NCBI RefSeq assembly: GCF_006152065.1
Contig: NZ_VDFW01000046.1
Span: forward strand, 1 to 43,955
Length of the DNA: 43,955 nt
Reading direction: 5' to 3'
DNA from: Amycolatopsis alkalitolerans
GTDB taxonomy: Bacteria > Actinomycetota > Actinomycetes > Mycobacteriales > Pseudonocardiaceae
The notes under the pieces are model-generated. The model had not been told where the DNA came from. It was given only the letters and a program-made list of their open reading frames with translations, and ran no database searches. Shown here in pieces: positions 40,708 through 43,955 of the stretch; within the stretch, counting starts at the first letter, position 1; every line of letters starts with the position of its first letter. The position numbers and the translations under genes were made by a program.

Positions 40708-42123
40708 CTAACCGTCAAGGACCTGCGGGCGGCGCAGTCCGAACCCGGTCGCCTGCTCGAACGCGTGGCCGATCTGCAGCAACCCGAACTCGCCGCGATG
40801 CCGGCCGACGAGTTGCAGGCCCACCGGCAGCCCGTCGGGCGTGAACCCGCCGGGCACCGACAGCGCGGGCGATCCGGTGACGCTGATGTAGTAGCACGAC
40901 CGCATCCACTCCAGATAGTCGTGCTGCGGCACCCCGTCGATCTCACCGGGGTATTCCAGTTCGAGTTCGAACGGCGGCACCTGGCTGACCGGCAGCGCCA
41001 GCACGTCGTACCGGGCGAAGAACCGCCGCATCTCGTGGTACAGCTTCGCGTGCTGCTCCTCCGCCCGCGCGAGGTCCGTGCCGCGCAGCCGCCGCCCCTG
41101 CTCGATGTTGTCCACCAGGCTCGGCTTGAGCAGTTCGCGCGATCGGTCCAGCACGCCGCCCAGCGACAGGTCGAACTGCCAGGCGCGCAGCGCGCGGAAC
41201 ACCTCGTCCGCGCCCGTGAGGTCCGGTCTCGCCTGCTCCACGACGCACCCGAGGCCTTCGAACACCTTCAGTTGCGCTTCCAGCGTCGAACGCACCACCG
41301 GGTCGACGGGGAAACCGAGGTCCGGGGCCCACGCGACCCGCACGCCGGTGAGGTCGCGGTCGAGCGGCTCGGCGAAAACGGCGCCCGGCTCGCTGATCGC
41401 GATCGGCGAGCGGTCGTCCGGCCCGGCCACGACGGACATCATCAGCGCGACATCCGCGACCGTGCGGGCGAGCGGCCCGGGTACGGACATCGTCGACCAC
41501 GCCGCCGTGGTGGGGTGGCTCGGCACCCGCCCGGGCGCGGGCCGCAGGCCGACGACGTTGTTGAACGACGCGGGATTCCGCAGCGATCCGCCCATATCGG
41601 ACCCATCGGCCAGCGGATGCAGCCCGCAGGCAAGGGCGGCGGCCGCCCCGCCGCTGCTGCCCCCGGCGCTCCGGTCCGGCCGGTACGGGTTGCGCGTGGC
41701 GCCGAACAGCGGGTTGAACGTGTGCGACCCGGCGGCGAACTCGGGCACGTTCGTCTTGCCGAGCGTGATGACGCCGGCCGCCCGAAGGCGCTCGACGATC
41801 AGCTCGTCGGCCTCGGGCACGTTGTCCCGCAACACCGGCGAGCCGTAGGTGGTGCGGATGCCTGCGGTGTCGTGGGTGTCCTTGTGCGCCATCGGAATCC
41901 CGTGCAACGGCCCCACCGGGGCGCCCGCGGCCAGTAGCCGGTCCGCCTCCGCGGCCTGCTCGAGTGCCCGCTCCGGCAGCAGCGTGACGATCGCGTTGAC
42001 CGCCGGGTTGACCCGTTCGATCTGGTCCAGGTGCGCGGCGACCACCTCCCGCGCGGACAGTTCCCGTTCGCGCAGCCCGCGGGCCAGCTCGGTCGCGGTG
42101 AGCCAGCAGATGTCATCGGTCAT
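40708..42123 (-). CDS. Amidase (amidase signature family)
   Basis: A 471-residue amidase. The Ser-Ser-Lys triad is visible: Lys in MAHKDTHD, the Gly/Ser-rich GGSSGGAAAALACG with Ser, and the nucleophile Ser in GSDMGGSLRNPASF. Family members hydrolyse amides such as indoleacetamide, or act as Glu-tRNA amidotransferase subunit; nothing here suggests a GatCAB role (no gatB/C nearby). The ATG at 42123 shares its A with the stop of the upstream alpha/beta hydrolase, so they are translationally coupled. Confidence 0.92.
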   Translation of the reverse strand: MTDDICWLTATELARGLRERELSAREVVAAHLDQIERVNPAVNAIVTLLPERALEQAAEADRLLAAGAPVGPLHGIPMAHKDTHDTAGIRTTYGSPVLRDNVPEADELIVERLRAAGVITLGKTNVPEFAAGSHTFNPLFGATRNPYRPDRSAGGSSGGAAAALACGLHPLADGSDMGGSLRNPASFNNVVGLRPAPGRVPSHPTTAAWSTMSVPGPLARTVADVALMMSVVAGPDDRSPIAISEPGAVFAEPLDRDLTGVRVAWAPDLGFPVDPVVRSTLEAQLKVFEGLGCVVEQARPDLTGADEVFRALRAWQFDLSLGGVLDRSRELLKPSLVDNIEQGRRLRGTDLARAEEQHAKLYHEMRRFFARYDVLALPVSQVPPFELELEYPGEIDGVPQHDYLEWMRSCYYISVTGSPALSVPGGFTPDGLPVGLQLVGRHRGEFGLLQIGHAFEQATGFGLRRPQVLDG

Positions 42124-43289
42124 CAGGGCACGGTACTTTCCCGCGAGCGGATCCAGCTCGCGATATCGGCGATCACGGCGGGATCGACGTGCTGGGGCTG
42201 CTGATAGCCGGCCGGGGTCGACGGGCCTTCGCCGGCGAAGAACAGGTGATCGTCCGCCTCGTACACGCGAATCGTGGCGTCCGCGAGGGTCCGCCACCGC
42301 GGGAGATCGTCCGCTACGGTCACCTGGTAGTCGCGCCCGCCTTGCAGGATCAGCGTCGGCTTGCCGAGCGATGCCGCGGTGGCCACCGGGTCGTAGTCGC
42401 GAAGGTCGAGCCAGTAGGACGCGGGCCAGCCGAACGGGAGCTCCGTGGCCGGAGTCGCGGGCGTAAGACCGTGCTCGACCACGGCGGCCTGCTTCGTGAC
42501 GGCGGCGAGCGCGGCCTCGTTGCCCGGATCGACCGACGCGAGATAGCGCGCGACGCGGACCGCGGCGCGATGCATCGGCTGGGTGTCCCCGGCCAGGATG
42601 ACCAGGCCCGCGATCGACGGATCCGCGGCCGCCACGCGGGGCGCGGCCTTCCCGCCCAAGCTGTGCCCGACCAGGAAAACGTTGTGTACCAACGGCCGCA
42701 ACAGCCGGGCGGCGTCCATTGTGTACGGCAGGTACTCCTCCGAAATCGTGGCCGCGGTGGGTACGTTGTCGAACCGCACCACCGCGATGCCGCGGCTCGC
42801 CAGTCCCCAGGCCAGATCCTTGAGCGGTTTGTTCGGTCCGGTGGTCTCGTCCCGATCGACGGCTCCTGGACCGAGGAGTACCACCCCGGCCCGTCGCCGG
42901 CGAGGCAGCGTCAGCGCGCCGGGCCGCCCGCCGACGGTGACCTCGCGCTCGGTGAACCGCCGCGGCTTCGCGTACCTGGGCGGCGCCCACGATGCCGTCA
43001 CCAGCGGCGCCAGCCTGAGCCCGTGCAGCAGGCCCTCGCCATCGACCGACGTGACGAAGGTGAAGCCGCCGCGTTCGCAGTTCACCGGCACGCTCACCCG
43101 GGTCAGCCCGGCCTCACCCGGCTCGGTCCGTGGTTCCCCGATCGTCGTGACCGGCCCGTTCTTGCTCATTTCGGACGCCCACGCGACGCGCAGCGTTTCC
43201 GCGGACACCGCCGCCCGCAACTCCGGTGCGAACCGTGCCTCGACATCCGCGAACCGCCTGTCACGCGCCATCTTGACGATTGTTCTCAT
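42123..43289 (-). CDS. Alpha/beta hydrolase with DUF3887-like N-terminal domain
   Basis: A 388-residue protein. Residues 1-100 look like a DUF3887-type domain (ADVEARFAPELRAAVSAETL). The hydrolase domain follows: nucleophile Ser in LVGHSLGG, an Asp in LQGGRDYQV and His in YEADDHLFF. It is a likely esterase or related enzyme, cytosolic; substrate unknown. The ATG is close to a GTTTGCGAAC palindrome in the 38-base gap shared with the divergent regulator. Forms an operon with the amidase. Confidence 0.85.
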   Translation of the reverse strand: MRTIVKMARDRRFADVEARFAPELRAAVSAETLRVAWASEMSKNGPVTTIGEPRTEPGEAGLTRVSVPVNCERGGFTFVTSVDGEGLLHGLRLAPLVTASWAPPRYAKPRRFTEREVTVGGRPGALTLPRRRRAGVVLLGPGAVDRDETTGPNKPLKDLAWGLASRGIAVVRFDNVPTAATISEEYLPYTMDAARLLRPLVHNVFLVGHSLGGKAAPRVAAADPSIAGLVILAGDTQPMHRAAVRVARYLASVDPGNEAALAAVTKQAAVVEHGLTPATPATELPFGWPASYWLDLRDYDPVATAASLGKPTLILQGGRDYQVTVADDLPRWRTLADATIRVYEADDHLFFAGEGPSTPAGYQQPQHVDPAVIADIASWIRSRESTVP

Positions 43290-43327
43290 AGTTTGCGAAC
43301 GGTAGCAGAAAATGAGATCGTTAGCAG

Positions 43328-43858
43328 GTGGACACCTTGGAACTTCTCGCGCATCCGGTGCGCCTGCGGATCGTGCACGCGATGCGCGGCGGCCGGACCC
43401 TGACGACCGCGCAGCTGTGTGCACGGCTGCCCGACGTGTCGAAGGCGATGGTCTACCGGCACGTCGATCTGCTGGCCGGCGGCGGGATTCTCGAAGTGGC
43501 CGAGGAACGCCGCGTGCGCGGCGCGGTCGAGCGCCACTATCGGCTACGCCAGGAGAAGGCGATCGTCGACGAGGACATGGTCAAGTCCCTCTCGCTCGAC
43601 GATCACCGGCGCGCCTTCGCCACCGCGGTCGCCACGCTGATCGCGGAGTTCAACGCCTATCTCGACCGGGAGCAGGCCGATCCGGTCGCGGATCTCGCCG
43701 GCTACCGCCAGCACGCCGTCTGGCTCAGCGACGAAGAATTGCACGCGCTGATCCAGGACATGCGCGCCGCAATCGCGCCGAAGCTCGCGAACGAACCGGC
43801 ACCCGGTCGTACGCGCTACCTGCTGAGCCCGATCCTCTTCCCCCTCGAGGAAGGTTAA
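43328..43858 (+). CDS. ArsR-like HTH regulator
   Basis: A 176-residue protein. The N-terminal winged helix (LELLAHPVRLRIVHAMRGG, then LPDVSKAMVYRHVDLLAGGG) is followed by a helical domain with YRLRQEKAI and ILFPLEEG at the C terminus. The GTG start has no clear ribosome site and may be leaderless. It diverges from the hydrolase-amidase operon by 38 bases, so it probably controls it. Confidence 0.85.
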   Translation: MDTLELLAHPVRLRIVHAMRGGRTLTTAQLCARLPDVSKAMVYRHVDLLAGGGILEVAEERRVRGAVERHYRLRQEKAIVDEDMVKSLSLDDHRRAFATAVATLIAEFNAYLDREQADPVADLAGYRQHAVWLSDEELHALIQDMRAAIAPKLANEPAPGRTRYLLSPILFPLEEG

Positions 43859-43894
43859 TCCCAATGCCGCGTAGTAGGTGGTCTTGGTAGGTCG

Positions 43895-43955
43895 TCAACC
43901 GTCAAGGATCTGGACGGTGATGGTGGTTGTGTAGTTGGTGCGGTCGATGTCGCCT
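43895..43955 (-). CDS. 3' end of an unidentified gene (runs off window)
   Basis: The last 20 codons read GDIDRTNYTTTITVQILDG and then a TGA (43897-43895). The rest lies beyond the window. Codon use is slightly less biased than neighbours. No family can be named from this length. Confidence 0.4.
   Translation of the reverse strand, partial: GDIDRTNYTTTITVQILDG

Noticed and set aside
1..43955. CRISPR array or rRNA
   Set aside because: No regularly spaced repeats and no rRNA-like sequence were seen.

Overview
The window is about 70% G+C DNA with strong third-position G/C bias, many GTG starts, ATGA/GTGA stop-start overlaps and several promoters that seem to give leaderless transcripts. This is typical of an actinomycete. 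The gene set (class F sortase, Cei-like envelope protein, LytR-CpsA-Psr protein with LytR_C domain, replication-relaxation protein, DUF2637 relics) suggests a Pseudonocardiaceae chromosome, possibly Amycolatopsis. That placement is inference.

Layout. (1) 0-7.4 kb: dienelactone hydrolase and a small conserved protein, a PASTA protein, a five-gene overlapping operon (membrane protein, ABC ATPase, ABC permease, histidine kinase, response regulator), an SRPBCC protein, and a lipoprotein class F sortase with an apparently damaged partner. (2) 7.4-10.7 kb: a sulfur-type locus with an ArsR-rhodanese fusion regulator divergent from a metallo-beta-lactamase-fold/rhodanese protein and an MFS transporter. 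(3) 10.7-19.9 kb: a cell-envelope block with a CBS/BON protein, a DedA-PAP2-DedA operon, two BlaI-type repressors around a BlaR/M56-like zinc protease, a Cei homologue, an LCP glycopolymer ligase and a class A penicillin-binding protein. CTAC...GTAG inverted repeats recur in its promoters, suggesting a local BlaI regulon joining lipid-carrier recycling, glycopolymer attachment and peptidoglycan synthesis. (4) 19.9-25.9 kb: two secreted metallophosphoesterases around a ChrB-like regulator coupled to a P-type cation ATPase, with a perfect 6+6 palindrome at the regulator promoter. (5) about 26.1-36.95 kb: an integrated actinomycete mobile element ending in a serine recombinase whose 3' end lies inside a tRNA-Lys gene. 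It has regulators, small element genes and a replication-relaxation protein, but no recognisable FtsK/TraB or replication initiator, so it looks decayed. (6) 37-44 kb: TetR regulator and MMPL exporter, an orphan HypC-like protein, a ClpX-type zinc-finger protein, an amidase and alpha/beta hydrolase pair divergent from a HTH regulator, and the end of an unidentified gene.

The best candidate for an undescribed system is the low-G+C two-gene cassette at 26858-28338, inside the element. One product joins a winged-helix-like domain to a TIR/deoxyribosyltransferase-like Rossmannoid domain. The partner, overlapping by 4 bases, carries a similar winged-helix-like domain and a basic tail. A 14-bp palindrome covers the start codon, and the cassette lies between decayed copies of a DUF2637 gene. 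It looks like a cargo defence or element-maintenance module, but function is inference.
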